The notes: generated from the letters alone by a model not told the origin. Positions 48,426 through 58,608 are shown, numbered from the stretch's first letter. The stretch: 64,000 nt of DNA from Actinomadura latina NBRC 106108 (GCF_001552195.1 NZ_BCQS01000009.1:62001-126000), one strand, 5' to 3'. Translations and numbers: made by a program.

Positions 48426-50237
48426 TTGGACGTGAAGATCAGTGACAGCTCCCCGACCGTCCGGTTCTTCCACCACGGGACCGGCCGAGGGCCGCGGACC
48501 GGTCCGATGCAGAACCTCACCCGGTACCTGTGCGCGGCGATGTACTTGGACAAGGGCCTGTGCGACGCGGTCATCAAGGAGTACGTCTACGTGCAGCACC
48601 GGGCGATCGTCCCGTCCCACGGGTTCGACCTGGAACCGGTGATCCGGCACGCCCGCCACGCCCGTATGATGCGCCTCGGCCGCGACGCAGTCCTCATGGC
48701 GTTATGGCTTGGCCTATTTCTTGTGGTGCCCTTTCTCGCGGGCGTTCTCCTCATCCTCTGCGGTCTTTTCGCAGCGCTCCACCGCTTTCCCTGGCACCGG
48801 TTCCCCGATCCGGTGCGTTACTTGGCCCGCGTCGCCGCTGTGGGCTTCTCCGTGGCGCTGCTGTGGTCGACGGCCCCGCTGCTGGCTTTGATGGCGACTG
48901 TCCTCAAAGGTTTCGGGTTCGTCTTGCTGTTGTTCGTCGTTGTCCCGATCCTGACCGGATTCCCGACCGCGGTCGTCGGCCATCTCTATCTGGTGCTGCG
49001 GCGTCTCGGCCGGGATCTCGGGCCGGGCGCGCCCGGGCCTGGGCCCGATCCCGGCGGCACCCGGTTCCGCAGGGCGCTCGAACATGTCCGGGCGTCGCAG
49101 GACGGCAACGTGACCATGTACGCGGGCGACAACCCGTTCATCGGCACGGGGCACCCGCATTCACCGGACGCGCGAGTCTGGGCCATCGCCCTCGAACTGG
49201 ACAGGGAGGCGTCCGGTCTGCTCGACAAGCCAGAGAACGCCGCGCCCGTCGACCCGGTCGTGATGTACGAACGGATACGCGCCAAGCTGCACGAGATGCG
49301 CGACGAGCTTCCCGCCGCCGGCGGCGGACGCCCGCTTCCGCCCAACGAGCGCATCAACGGCCTCGTCACCGGCTGGCACGTCACCGCCCATGGCCGATGC
49401 GTGCAGCGCCCGCGCCCGGTGGACGAAGCGACGGGCGAGACCCGCTCCGGCCACCCGCTGATCGACCCCGTTGGGCGCGTTCCCTACTCGATGGCGTCCG
49501 AGCAGGCGATCGATGCGGCCGTCCGGCATCCGCAGGCCGGTATCCGCTGTTTCCAGCGCGTGACGATCGGTGTCGGGGGCCAGGCGATCATCACCCAGGA
49601 CGGTGTCATCGCCCCCGCCGAGGACCAGGAGATCGGCCTCTCTGCGTTCGTCCACCTCGCCGTGGAGGGGCGGATGCTCTACGGGCAGTTCGTCGCCACC
49701 GTGCTACCGCCCGTCCGCCCCGCCTTCAAGATCGTGGATGAGCTACCCGGCTGGGACCGGATGAAGCTGCTGGGCAAGGCGGTCGTGGCGGCGCTGCCGG
49801 GTCTGTTCACCGCGCCGCTGCTCGCCCCGTCCCGGCACGCCGCCGCGGTCTGGCGCATCGCCCGTGAGACGTTCGCCGCCGAGGTCGCACCGGACCCGGC
49901 GGCGCAGCTCGTCCAGGACTACGGGGCGCGGATCAGTGTCCGGGAGCTGGCGGCGGACGACGGCTTCCGCGACTTCGTCCAGGAGACGGACGCCGACAAG
50001 TACACGCGGCTGATCGAGCGACGCGTCAATGAAGCCCTGCTCGACTACCTGGGCGACGAGTGCGGGATCGACGTGTCGGCGTACCGGGCCCAAGCCGGCG
50101 TCATCATGAACGACGGCATCATCATGACGGGCGGGACGGTCAACGGCCAGGTTGCCGCGGGCAGGCGCGTTGACCAGCGGCAGAGCGGCCCCGGACGGAC
50201 AGGCCGCGCCGACCACAGCACCCGTATCAACCCATGA
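48426..50237 (+). CDS. Multi-pass membrane protein next to the HerA-like ATPase
   Basis: About 603 residues from TTG 48426, which lies nine bases after GGAGG; GTG 48411 and GTG 48432 are also possible. An N-terminal domain of about 80 residues precedes three hydrophobic segments (about 95-125, 133-155, 160-185), and the remaining 400 residues should be cytoplasmic. The end carries GIIMTGG-TVNGQVAAGRRVDQRQ-like sequence (about 50113-50187) that recurs in the next small protein. No enzyme motif is visible, and I know no named family. Position between the ATPase and the small protein and the shared motif point to a common complex at the membrane. Confidence 0.72.
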   Translation: MDVKISDSSPTVRFFHHGTGRGPRTGPMQNLTRYLCAAMYLDKGLCDAVIKEYVYVQHRAIVPSHGFDLEPVIRHARHARMMRLGRDAVLMALWLGLFLVVPFLAGVLLILCGLFAALHRFPWHRFPDPVRYLARVAAVGFSVALLWSTAPLLALMATVLKGFGFVLLLFVVVPILTGFPTAVVGHLYLVLRRLGRDLGPGAPGPGPDPGGTRFRRALEHVRASQDGNVTMYAGDNPFIGTGHPHSPDARVWAIALELDREASGLLDKPENAAPVDPVVMYERIRAKLHEMRDELPAAGGGRPLPPNERINGLVTGWHVTAHGRCVQRPRPVDEATGETRSGHPLIDPVGRVPYSMASEQAIDAAVRHPQAGIRCFQRVTIGVGGQAIITQDGVIAPAEDQEIGLSAFVHLAVEGRMLYGQFVATVLPPVRPAFKIVDELPGWDRMKLLGKAVVAALPGLFTAPLLAPSRHAAAVWRIARETFAAEVAPDPAAQLVQDYGARISVRELAADDGFRDFVQETDADKYTRLIERRVNEALLDYLGDECGIDVSAYRAQAGVIMNDGIIMTGGTVNGQVAAGRRVDQRQSGPGRTGRADHSTRINP

Positions 50238-50253
50238 ACCACGCGGAGGCGGC

Positions 50254-50607
50254 ATGAGCGGGCACGGTGACCGGGGCATCAGGATCGGCGGCAACGCCAA
50301 CGTCTCCGGGCAGGTCGCGTCGGGCGACCAGGTCACGCAGAACCAGCAGATCAACACCGGTCCGGCACGGGAGATCGAGGAGGCCCTGGCGCGCGTGGAG
50401 CGGCTGCTGGAGACGCGAGCCGGCGACCTCGACGAGCCCGCACGGGCACGCCGCGACCTCGCCGACGTCCGCGAGGAGGCCGGCTCCGACGACCCCGACA
50501 CCGAGCGCATGGAGGGCGCGCTCGAACGGCTGGGACGCCGCGTCGCTGGCGTGGCGGTGCTGGCCGAGGCCGTGCGCGGCCTTGCCGGGGCCCTCGGCGT
50601 GGGCTGA
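50254..50607 (+). CDS. Small motif-sharing coiled-coil protein
   Basis: 117 residues: an N-terminal glycine/asparagine-rich motif (GIRIGGNANVSGQVASGDQV, about residues 8-27) and a helical charged rest (EIEEALARVERLLETRAGDL). The motif matches the end of the upstream membrane protein. The helical part somewhat resembles DUF5955 proteins, from memory and with low certainty. It starts 16 bases after the upstream stop with CGGAGG before the ATG and ends 6 bases from the converging zinc-ribbon gene. Confidence 0.72.
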   Translation: MSGHGDRGIRIGGNANVSGQVASGDQVTQNQQINTGPAREIEEALARVERLLETRAGDLDEPARARRDLADVREEAGSDDPDTERMEGALERLGRRVAGVAVLAEAVRGLAGALGVG

Positions 50608-50613
50608 CGCCGG

Positions 50614-51483
50614 TCAGATGTCGCTCTCGGTGCGGGACGGGAGGCCGGCCTGGTCGGCGATCGGTGACCAGTAGCCGATGAACTCGCTCTTGGCGCTGCT
50701 CGCCCGCTGGTTGACGTCCGCGACCTCGTCGTCGGACGGGCAGCCGGGCGCGATGTCCAGGTAGCGCTGGTTCGACTCGGCCGACGCCTCCAGCGCGCGG
50801 ACGAGCGCGTCCTTCATCTGGGCGCCGCCGTCCAGCGCGCCCACCTCCAGCGCCCGCGCCTTCTCCAACTGCCCGCGCCGCTCGTCCAGGATGCGCTGCA
50901 GGCCGCTCGTCGTGCAGCCCTCCTCGACGACCGTGCCGAGGTCCGAGCGGGTCGAGCCCATGGCGTCCAGCAGCGAGTTCACGGCTCCCGCCTGCGCGTC
51001 GACGTCGCCGGTGCCAGCCGTCTCCCCGGTCTCGGACGCGGTGCCCTGGCTGGGCGGCGCGGACGGCTGCACCGCCGCGGGCGGGGTCTGGGGAGTGCCC
51101 GACCCGCTCGGCCAGAACACGATCCCGAGCGCCACCCCGATGAGGAGGACGGCGCCCGCCGCGCCCAGGAAGTACGGAAGCCTGCTCTTGCCCGGCGGCG
51201 CGGGCGGCTGCCAGATCGCCGGCTCGGCCGCCCACGGCTCGGGGGACAGCGGGATCGACCGCTCGTCCGACGGCGGCATCGGCGTCGTGTAGTCGGCCTG
51301 CGACTGCCACGGGGTGGGGCCCTGCCCGGCCCACGGCGGCGGCAGCGGGTCGCGGCCGGCGGGCGCGTCCCCGCCGAACGGGTCGCGGGCCGTCGCGTCG
51401 CCGTCCGGGGGCAGCGGCGCGTTGCACCGCATGCATGCGGGCGAGGACGACGACGTGTCGGTCCCGCAGTTCGGACACAGCAT
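50614..51483 (-). CDS. Zinc-ribbon single-pass membrane protein (copy 1)
   Basis: 289 residues. A zinc ribbon MLCPNCGTD...CMRCNAPL (two CxxC pairs), a Pro-rich cytoplasmic region, one membrane helix (LPYFLGAAGAVLLIGVALGIVF) and a helical extracytoplasmic domain of about 150 residues with two cysteines. The outer domain aligns with that of the neighbour at 51586-53163 (RR-QL...R-L-V--L, and a W-P-A near the end), so the pair are diverged duplicates. Function unknown. ATG 51483 is the start of the ribbon; a longer frame upstream is not supported. Confidence 0.78.
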   Translation of the reverse strand: MLCPNCGTDTSSSSPACMRCNAPLPPDGDATARDPFGGDAPAGRDPLPPPWAGQGPTPWQSQADYTTPMPPSDERSIPLSPEPWAAEPAIWQPPAPPGKSRLPYFLGAAGAVLLIGVALGIVFWPSGSGTPQTPPAAVQPSAPPSQGTASETGETAGTGDVDAQAGAVNSLLDAMGSTRSDLGTVVEEGCTTSGLQRILDERRGQLEKARALEVGALDGGAQMKDALVRALEASAESNQRYLDIAPGCPSDDEVADVNQRASSAKSEFIGYWSPIADQAGLPSRTESDI

Positions 51484-51585
51484 GACGGTCCCCCTGCCCC
51501 CGTGAGTTCGACCGGTCACAACATAACGCGCGACTACGGGGTTGGGGTGGTTCGTCCGGAGGCGAGCCCCGGCCGTAATCGGCCT

Positions 51586-53163
51586 CTACACCCGCTTCCA
51601 GCTGCGCTGCGGCTGGTCGGTCTTCTTCGCGACGGGGTTCCACAGGACGACGAACTGCTTCTTCGCCGTCGTCGCACGCCGCTCCTGCGCCGCCCGTCCG
51701 GGCACCTGGGCCGCGCTCGGCTTCGGCTTGCCGTGGCAGTTGCGCTGGTTGGCCTGCGCCCACTTCAGCAGCACCACGTCGACCTGCAGCGACGCCGTCA
51801 GCGCCTCGGACAGCGTGCCGCGCAGCTGCTCGCCCTTCGCCAGCTTGTCGACCTTGAGGTTCTTGGTGCGGCTCAGCTGGTTCTGGCGGCGCTGCGCGAC
51901 CGTCTGGAACCCCTGGATCGCCTGCGGCAGCGTCTTGCACTTGCCCGCCCGGCCGAGCGCCCCGGCGAGGATCCGGCGGGTGTCGACGCTGTCGTTGAGG
52001 ATCTTGTTGAGGACCGCGGCCTGCTGCTTGGTCTCCGGCGGAATCGCGTTCTTCTGCGCGACCTGTTTGCTCGACGGCGTCGTGCTCGGCGTCGCGCCGC
52101 CGGTCGAGCCGTCACCGGACGGCCACGCGACGAACACCACGGCCCCGACCGCCACCGTGACGAGCGCGGCGACGGCGGCGATGAGCGGCTTGCTCGGGCC
52201 GCCGCTCTTCGGGCCCTGTGGCTGGTGCGGCGGGAAGCCGCCGTAGCCGGGCCCGCCGGACCCCATCGCGCCCATGGGCGCCATGCCGGGCTGCCCCATC
52301 GAACCCATCGGACCCATCGGGGCGCCCATCGGGGGAGCGCCCATGGGGACCATGCCGGGGTCCATCCGCGTCTGGTCGACGTTCCCGCCGAATCCCTGCG
52401 GGCCGGGGCCGGGGTTCATCGGACCGGGGGCGATCTGCGTCGCGTCCATGTTCGGCATTGCGGGCGGCTGGGCGGGCTGCATCCCAGGCTGCATGCCCGG
52501 CTGCATGTTCGGCTGCAGGGCGGTGCCGCCCTGCCCGCCCCACACCTGGGTGGCGTCCGCGTCCGCGCCTTCGGGCTTGCGCGGCTGCGCGAACCACGAC
52601 TCCGGGACGATCGACTCCGTCGGCGGGGGCTGGTCGCCGAGGCCGAACCGGTTCGGCTCGGCGCCCCCGGCCGCGGGCAGCGCGGGCTTCTCGTTCGCGG
52701 GCAGCGCCGGCTGGCCGTTCCCCCAGCCGGGTGCCGGCGGGACGGCCCCGTAGGCGCCCGAATCCTCGTCCGGGACGAACGTCCAGGCGGCGGTGTCCTC
52801 CGGGTCCACGGGCTGCAGGGGGGACGCGGGCGTCGCCGCCGACGGCTCCACCGACAGGCGCAGCGGCGGCTGCCCCGGCGGCTCGGGCGCCGTGGACAGC
52901 GGCGACGGCGGCTGCTGGGGCGGCGTCGGGAGGTCCGGCATCGCGGGCGGCTGCGGGCTCGGGGCCCAGGACGGCGTGGGCGGCGGCACCATCATCGTGC
53001 GGTCGCCGAGCGCGTCGGCGGTGCCGGCGCCCGGCGACGCGTCCGCGACGGGCGCCGCCAGCGGGACGGCGGGCCCGACCGAGTACACGTCGATCGGCGC
53101 CGCGCAGTGCGAACACTTGCCGAGCGTCCCGGGCGTGTCATTACCGCACGTCGGACACTGCAT
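51586..53163 (-). CDS. Zinc-ribbon single-pass membrane protein (copy 2)
   Basis: 525 residues. Zinc ribbon MQCPTCGND...CSHCAAPI, a long Pro/Gln/Met/Gly-rich cytoplasmic region with MQPGMQPGMQP and MGSMGQPGMAPMG tandem elements (coding 52260-52510), one membrane helix (LIAAVAALVTVAVGAVVFVAW) and a helical outer domain similar to copy 1. The two genes are 102 bases apart and on the same strand, hence possibly one operon. The low-complexity arm probably folds only with partners. Function not known. Confidence 0.78.
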   Translation of the reverse strand: MQCPTCGNDTPGTLGKCSHCAAPIDVYSVGPAVPLAAPVADASPGAGTADALGDRTMMVPPPTPSWAPSPQPPAMPDLPTPPQQPPSPLSTAPEPPGQPPLRLSVEPSAATPASPLQPVDPEDTAAWTFVPDEDSGAYGAVPPAPGWGNGQPALPANEKPALPAAGGAEPNRFGLGDQPPPTESIVPESWFAQPRKPEGADADATQVWGGQGGTALQPNMQPGMQPGMQPAQPPAMPNMDATQIAPGPMNPGPGPQGFGGNVDQTRMDPGMVPMGAPPMGAPMGPMGSMGQPGMAPMGAMGSGGPGYGGFPPHQPQGPKSGGPSKPLIAAVAALVTVAVGAVVFVAWPSGDGSTGGATPSTTPSSKQVAQKNAIPPETKQQAAVLNKILNDSVDTRRILAGALGRAGKCKTLPQAIQGFQTVAQRRQNQLSRTKNLKVDKLAKGEQLRGTLSEALTASLQVDVVLLKWAQANQRNCHGKPKPSAAQVPGRAAQERRATTAKKQFVVLWNPVAKKTDQPQRSWKRV

Positions 53164-53531
53164 CGCTCAGACCTCGCCTTATCGCCGCTTTGCCACGCTT
53201 TGCGGTCTCGGCCCGCCGGCCGGGACGGGCACCGCTTCCCCGCGAAACCAGCAGGGCTCCCGACAAAAGTAGTGGGTGCGGCCGTTCTCGGATGCATGGA
53301 CGGAAATCTGGCGCACCGCAGTCGGAGGTCGCACCGAATCACGACATGTCGGTACTGGTCAAGATTGTCCCGAGTGGTTTACCCGGCCACCTGTGATGAT
53401 GCTCACATTGTGCACCCTCGCGCCCGGGTACGCCCCCGAACCCGCCGGTACGCCCCCAACTCGCCCGGAGGGGTGCCCCCAGCGGCTAGGCTCGGAGCGG
53501 TTTCCCGGCGCATCCAGAGAAGACGGAGTCC
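53164..53531. promoter_or_regulatory. 368-base divergent intergenic region before murT
   Basis: Contains the promoters for murT (right) and the zinc-ribbon gene (left). TAGGCT at 53487-53492 is a candidate -10 for murT, and ACGGAG precedes its ATG. Two near-direct repeats of GGTACGCCCCC lie at about 53427 and 53447. Otherwise nothing distinct is seen. Confidence 0.4.
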
Positions 53532-54782
53532 ATGAGCGATCTTCCGCTGCGTTCGCAGCTGGCCGTCGCGCTCGGTCGTACGGCCGCCAAGATGTCCCGT
53601 ATGGCGGGCCGCGGGGACGGCTCGGTGATCGGCGGAAAGGTCGGCCTCCGCCTCGATCCCGAGCTGCTGACCAGGCTCGCCAAGGACCGCAAGCTCGTCC
53701 TCGTCAGCGCCACCAACGGCAAGACGACGACGACCCGGCTGATCACCTCGGCGATGACGCCGCTCGGGGAGGTCGCCACGAACGCGTTCGGCGCGAACAT
53801 GCCGACCGGGCACGTGTCGGCGCTCGCGTCCGCGCCGTCCGCCCGCTACGGCGTGCTGGAATGTGACGAGAAGTACGTCCCGATGGTCCTGAAGGAGACC
53901 GGGGCGAACCTCGTCGCGCTGATGAACCTGAGCCGCGACCAGATGGACCGCGCCGCCGAGATCTGGCTGCTGGCCGGCAAGTGGCGCCGCGCGCTGGAGG
54001 CGTCCCCGACCAGCCACGTCATCGCCAACTGCGACGACCCGCTCGTCACCTGGGGCGCGTCCAACGCCAAGAGCGTCACGTGGGTCGCCGCCGGGCAGCA
54101 CTGGCGCGAGGACTCCTGGTGCTGCCCCGAGTGCGGCGGCCCCCTCGACCGGCAGGACACCGACGAGGACAGCGACTGGGCCTGCCGCCAGTGCCACTTC
54201 CGCCGCCCCCGCCCCGACTGGGCGCTGAAGGGCGACACGATCACCGCCCCCGACGGCCGGGCGTACTCGCTCACCGGCCTGTCCCTGCCGGGTCGTGCGA
54301 ACCGCTCGAACGCGCTGATCGCGCTGGCGGTCGTCGCGCAGTTCGGCGTCCCGCCCGAGCAGGCCCTCCCGCTGCTGTCGCAGGTCACGTCCGTCGCCGG
54401 CCGCTACACGACGGTCGAGCACGAGGGCCGGTCGATCAGGCTGCTGCTGTCGAAGAACCCGGCCGGCTGGCTGGAGGCGTTCGACGTCCTGCAGCCCGCG
54501 CCCGGCCCGGTCGCCCTGTCGATCAACGCGCAGGGGCCGGACGGCCGCGACACGTCCTGGCTGTGGGACGTCGACTACCGCATCCTGCGCGGCCGTCCCG
54601 TCTGGGTCACCGGCGAGCGCCGCGTCGACCTCGCCGCCCGGCTGGAGGCCGCCGAGGTGTCCTTCACCGTCGTGGACGACATCGACCAGGCCGTCATGGC
54701 CGTCCCGCCCGGGCACCTCGACGTGATCGCCAACTACACCGCCTTCCAGAACATCCGAACGAGGTACGGCCGTGTCGTCTGA
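53532..54782 (+). CDS. murT: MurT, lipid II isoglutaminyl synthase Mur-ligase subunit
   Basis: 416 residues. Mur ligase P-loop SATNGKTTTTRLI, followed by NAFGANMPTGHVSAL and YGVLECDEKYVP, and the MurT-specific zinc ribbon (CCPECGGPLD and ACRQCHF). With GatD it amidates the D-glutamate of lipid II to D-isoglutamine, using ATP; this is needed for cross-linking of peptidoglycan. The C-terminal DUF1727 region contains the GatD-interaction part. Its last bases overlap the gatD start by 11 bases, so the two are translationally coupled. Confidence 0.96.
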   Translation: MSDLPLRSQLAVALGRTAAKMSRMAGRGDGSVIGGKVGLRLDPELLTRLAKDRKLVLVSATNGKTTTTRLITSAMTPLGEVATNAFGANMPTGHVSALASAPSARYGVLECDEKYVPMVLKETGANLVALMNLSRDQMDRAAEIWLLAGKWRRALEASPTSHVIANCDDPLVTWGASNAKSVTWVAAGQHWREDSWCCPECGGPLDRQDTDEDSDWACRQCHFRRPRPDWALKGDTITAPDGRAYSLTGLSLPGRANRSNALIALAVVAQFGVPPEQALPLLSQVTSVAGRYTTVEHEGRSIRLLLSKNPAGWLEAFDVLQPAPGPVALSINAQGPDGRDTSWLWDVDYRILRGRPVWVTGERRVDLAARLEAAEVSFTVVDDIDQAVMAVPPGHLDVIANYTAFQNIRTRYGRVV

Positions 54783-55482
54783 CCGAATCAAGATCGTCTG
54801 GATCTACCCGGACCTGCTCAGCACCTACGGCGACCAGGGCAACACCCTCGTCCTGGAGCGGCGTGCGGCGCTGCGCGGCATCCCGACCGAGACCGTGAAC
54901 CTGCGCTCGGACGAGCCCGTCCCCGCCGACGGCGACATCTACCTGCTCGGCGGCGGCGAGGACCGTCCGCAGATCCTCGCGGCGCAGCGGCTGCGGGGCG
55001 ACGGCGGCCTCGCCCGCGCCGTCCAGTCGGGCGCGGTGGTCTTCGCGGTCTGCGCCGGGTACCAGCTGCTCGGCCACGAGTTCGGCGGCGAGGAGGGCCA
55101 GCCCGTCGCCGGTCTCGGCTTGCTCGACATCCGCTCCGGCCGCGGCGAGCAGCGCGCCGTCGGCGAGATCGTCGGGGACGTGGCGGGCGAGCTGAACGTC
55201 CCGCGCATCACCGGCTTCGAGAACCACCAGGGCGTCACGCACCTCGGGCCGAACGCGCACCCGTTCGCGAAGGTCGTGCACGGCATCGGCAACGGCGACG
55301 GCTTCGAGGGCGCCTACAGCGGGCGCGTCCTCGGCACCTACATGCACGGGCCCGCCCTCGTCCGGAATCCGGGTCTCGCCGACCTGCTGCTCCGCTGGGC
55401 GGTCGGCCGCGAGCTGCCGCCGCTGGACGACTCGTGGGCGGGCCGCCTCCGCGAGGAGCGCCTGAAGGCCGTCGCCGGCTGA
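54772..55482 (+). CDS. gatD: GatD, lipid II isoglutaminyl synthase glutaminase subunit
   Basis: 236 residues, class I glutamine amidotransferase-like fold. Nucleophile C94 in FAVCAGYQLLGHEF, catalytic H192 in GTYMHGP. Supplies ammonia from glutamine to MurT. The GTG start is within the murT end. The length and the CAGYQ nucleophile elbow agree with known GatD proteins. Confidence 0.96.
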   Translation: MSSDRIKIVWIYPDLLSTYGDQGNTLVLERRAALRGIPTETVNLRSDEPVPADGDIYLLGGGEDRPQILAAQRLRGDGGLARAVQSGAVVFAVCAGYQLLGHEFGGEEGQPVAGLGLLDIRSGRGEQRAVGEIVGDVAGELNVPRITGFENHQGVTHLGPNAHPFAKVVHGIGNGDGFEGAYSGRVLGTYMHGPALVRNPGLADLLLRWAVGRELPPLDDSWAGRLREERLKAVAG

Positions 55483-55527
55483 GTTTGGGCCTGGCCGGAC
55501 GGCGGCGCGGGTGCCACCGTTACGGCC

Positions 55528-56961
55528 ATGATCTGCTGCCGTCCGAGCCGCCGTGCCCTGCTCCGCTGGAGCGCCGTCGTCGCCGGTGCGTCGCTGCTGC
55601 CGGCCGAGCCCGCGCGGGCGGCGGAGGGCGTCCAGCCGGCGAACCTGGAACTGGTCACCGTCACCGAGACGACCGCCGTCCTGACCTGGTACACGGGGAT
55701 TCCGGGGACGGACGACGGGCTGGGCCGCATGGTGCCGGCTCCGTCCGACGCCGAGGTGGCTTACGGGACGCACCCGTCCAGGCTGACGTCCGTGGCCCAC
55801 GGGCCGTCGGACACCCCGTACCACTACGTCGAACTGACCGGCCTGGAGCCGGGCCGCACGTACTACTACCGGGCGCGCTCGGCCGGACGCCCGGCGACGT
55901 CGACCTGGCTGTCCTTCGGATCGGCGGCGGGCCGTCCCGAGGGCGACGTGTACGCGTTCACGACCCCGCTGCCGCCGCCGGGCCGCCACCTCTTCTCCGT
56001 CGCCCTGTGCAACGACCTTCACCTCGGCGAAACGGTCGCGGGACTGGTCGGCCAGCTCCCGTGGATCAAAGGCATTGAGCAAGTGCCCGGCCACCCGCCC
56101 TATCCCGAGGTAATGGCGAAGGCCCTGATAGCGGATGCCCGCAGCCGCGGCGCCTCGTATCTCCTGGCGGCCGGAGACGTCTCCAGCGAAGCGGCCCCGG
56201 CCGACCTGCAGAGCGCCAAAGGCATCCTCGACACATTCGGCGCTCTGGGGGCCGACTATCTGGTGGCGCGCGGCAACCACGACCGCGCGCACTCGGGAGC
56301 CCCCCATGCGTCGTGCAGCCCCGGCACTTGGCAGGGGAACGACTGCTTCAAGGACGCCTTCTTCCCGTCCGGCCGCACGTACTTCTCGCATGACCTGCAG
56401 GGGCTCCGCGTCATCGGTCTCGACACCTACGACAAGCCGGGCGACGGCGGCGACTCCGGCGGCCTGTCCGCCGACCAGCAGGCATGGTTCGAGGCCGAAT
56501 TGAAGAAGGACCCCGACCGTCCCACCCTCGTCTTCGGCCACCACCCGCTCTTCACGGAGAACGACCCGCTCGCGATAACCGGTGCCCATTCCCTGGACGC
56601 GGGCCAATCCCTGAACATCCTCGCGGCCTACAACCGCACCCCCGGCGTGTTCTTGCACCACGCAGGCCACACCCACCGCAACCAGCGCTCGACGTTCCCT
56701 CTCGCTCCCCGCGTCGTCCAGCAGGAAGTGGGGGCGGTCAAGGAATACCCGGGCGGTTTCACGCTCCTCCGCGTCCACACCGGCGGATACGCGCTCAACT
56801 TCTACAAGACCCGCAGCGACGAAGCCCGAGCCTGGAGCGAACGCAGCCGCCAGGAACTCGCCGGCCAATGGCCGCAGCTCTCCCTGGGCAACAGCCCCAC
56901 CGACCGCAACACCGTCGTCACCCGCGACCTCTCCGGGCTGGAAGGTGTCCGGCGGCGATGA
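55528..56961 (+). CDS. Tat-exported metallophosphoesterase with fibronectin-like domain
   Basis: 477 residues. The signal SRRALLRWSAVVAG has the twin arginine of the Tat pathway. Then a fibronectin/purple-acid-phosphatase N-terminal domain (LELVTVTETTAVLTWYTG...TYYYRARS) and a calcineurin-type metallophosphoesterase domain with NDLHLGE, AAGDVSSE, RGNHDRAH, FGHHPLF and HAGHTHRNQ, so all metal ligands are present. It would act outside the membrane as phosphatase or phosphodiesterase; substrate unknown. It follows gatD by 45 bases but probably has its own transcript. Confidence 0.9.
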   Translation: MICCRPSRRALLRWSAVVAGASLLPAEPARAAEGVQPANLELVTVTETTAVLTWYTGIPGTDDGLGRMVPAPSDAEVAYGTHPSRLTSVAHGPSDTPYHYVELTGLEPGRTYYYRARSAGRPATSTWLSFGSAAGRPEGDVYAFTTPLPPPGRHLFSVALCNDLHLGETVAGLVGQLPWIKGIEQVPGHPPYPEVMAKALIADARSRGASYLLAAGDVSSEAAPADLQSAKGILDTFGALGADYLVARGNHDRAHSGAPHASCSPGTWQGNDCFKDAFFPSGRTYFSHDLQGLRVIGLDTYDKPGDGGDSGGLSADQQAWFEAELKKDPDRPTLVFGHHPLFTENDPLAITGAHSLDAGQSLNILAAYNRTPGVFLHHAGHTHRNQRSTFPLAPRVVQQEVGAVKEYPGGFTLLRVHTGGYALNFYKTRSDEARAWSERSRQELAGQWPQLSLGNSPTDRNTVVTRDLSGLEGVRRR

Positions 56962-57013
56962 GTTCGGGCGGCGTCCGCGGTCAGTACCCCCTAACTGGCC
57001 GAAGGAGACGACC

Positions 57014-57511
57014 GTGGACATCCCGCAAGGCGACGTGCGCCTGCTCAAGACCGATATCGCTCAGCGCCTGCTGCACTCGACCATCCCGGCGCGGCTCGCC
57101 TACACGGCGCTGGACGGCACGCCCCGCGTGATGTCGACCTGGTTCACCTGGACGGGCGACGAAGTGGTGATGGCCACCTATTTCTTCTGCCCGCCCATGG
57201 GGATGACGCGCCCGGCCCGCCGCCTGAGCGCCCTCCGCGCCCGCCCGGACGTCGCCATCACGATCGACACCGAGAAGCAGCCGCCGGAAGTCCTGCTCCT
57301 GCGCGGCCGTGTCTCGATCACCGAGGTGGACGGCATGGTGTACGAGCAGGCTCAGGCCGCCCGCCGCTACCTGGGCGAGGAAGGCGGCATCGGCTACGTC
57401 CGGCAGGCCGACCATCCCGAGACCCGCATGGCCCGCATCGCCCTGCGTCCCTCCTGGGTCGGCGTCCTGGACTTCCAGACGCACTTCCCGAGCATCATCA
57501 CTCCCGGCTGA
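57014..57511 (+). CDS. Pyridoxamine-phosphate-oxidase-like protein
   Basis: 165 residues from GTG 57014, which follows GAAGGAGACG. PARLAYTALDGTPRVMSTWF and DEVVMATYF...ARRLSALRARPDVAITID belong to the split-barrel flavin/deazaflavin-binding group that includes PNPOx-like and F420-binding proteins. The cofactor and the reaction cannot be fixed from the sequence alone. It converges with the xylanase over a strong hairpin. Confidence 0.85.
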   Translation: MDIPQGDVRLLKTDIAQRLLHSTIPARLAYTALDGTPRVMSTWFTWTGDEVVMATYFFCPPMGMTRPARRLSALRARPDVAITIDTEKQPPEVLLLRGRVSITEVDGMVYEQAQAARRYLGEEGGIGYVRQADHPETRMARIALRPSWVGVLDFQTHFPSIITPG

Positions 57512-57545
57512 AGGACGCCGCACGGCCACCTCGCCAACACACGGC

Positions 57546-57577
57546 CGTGGCGCGGCGGCCGGGGCCGCCGCGCCACG
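57546..57577. terminator. Bidirectional terminator
   Basis: A perfect 15-bp inverted repeat (arms 57546-57560 and 57563-57577, from CGTGGCGCGG inward) lies between the converging genes 57014-57511 and 57604-58608. No U-run on either side; the stem alone is very stable. With only 2 bases between arms, the real loop must be larger. Confidence 0.7.
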
Positions 57578-57603
57578 GGTGCGGGGTGTGCGTGCCGGTC
57601 AGG

Positions 57604-58608
<1,005 letters not shown>

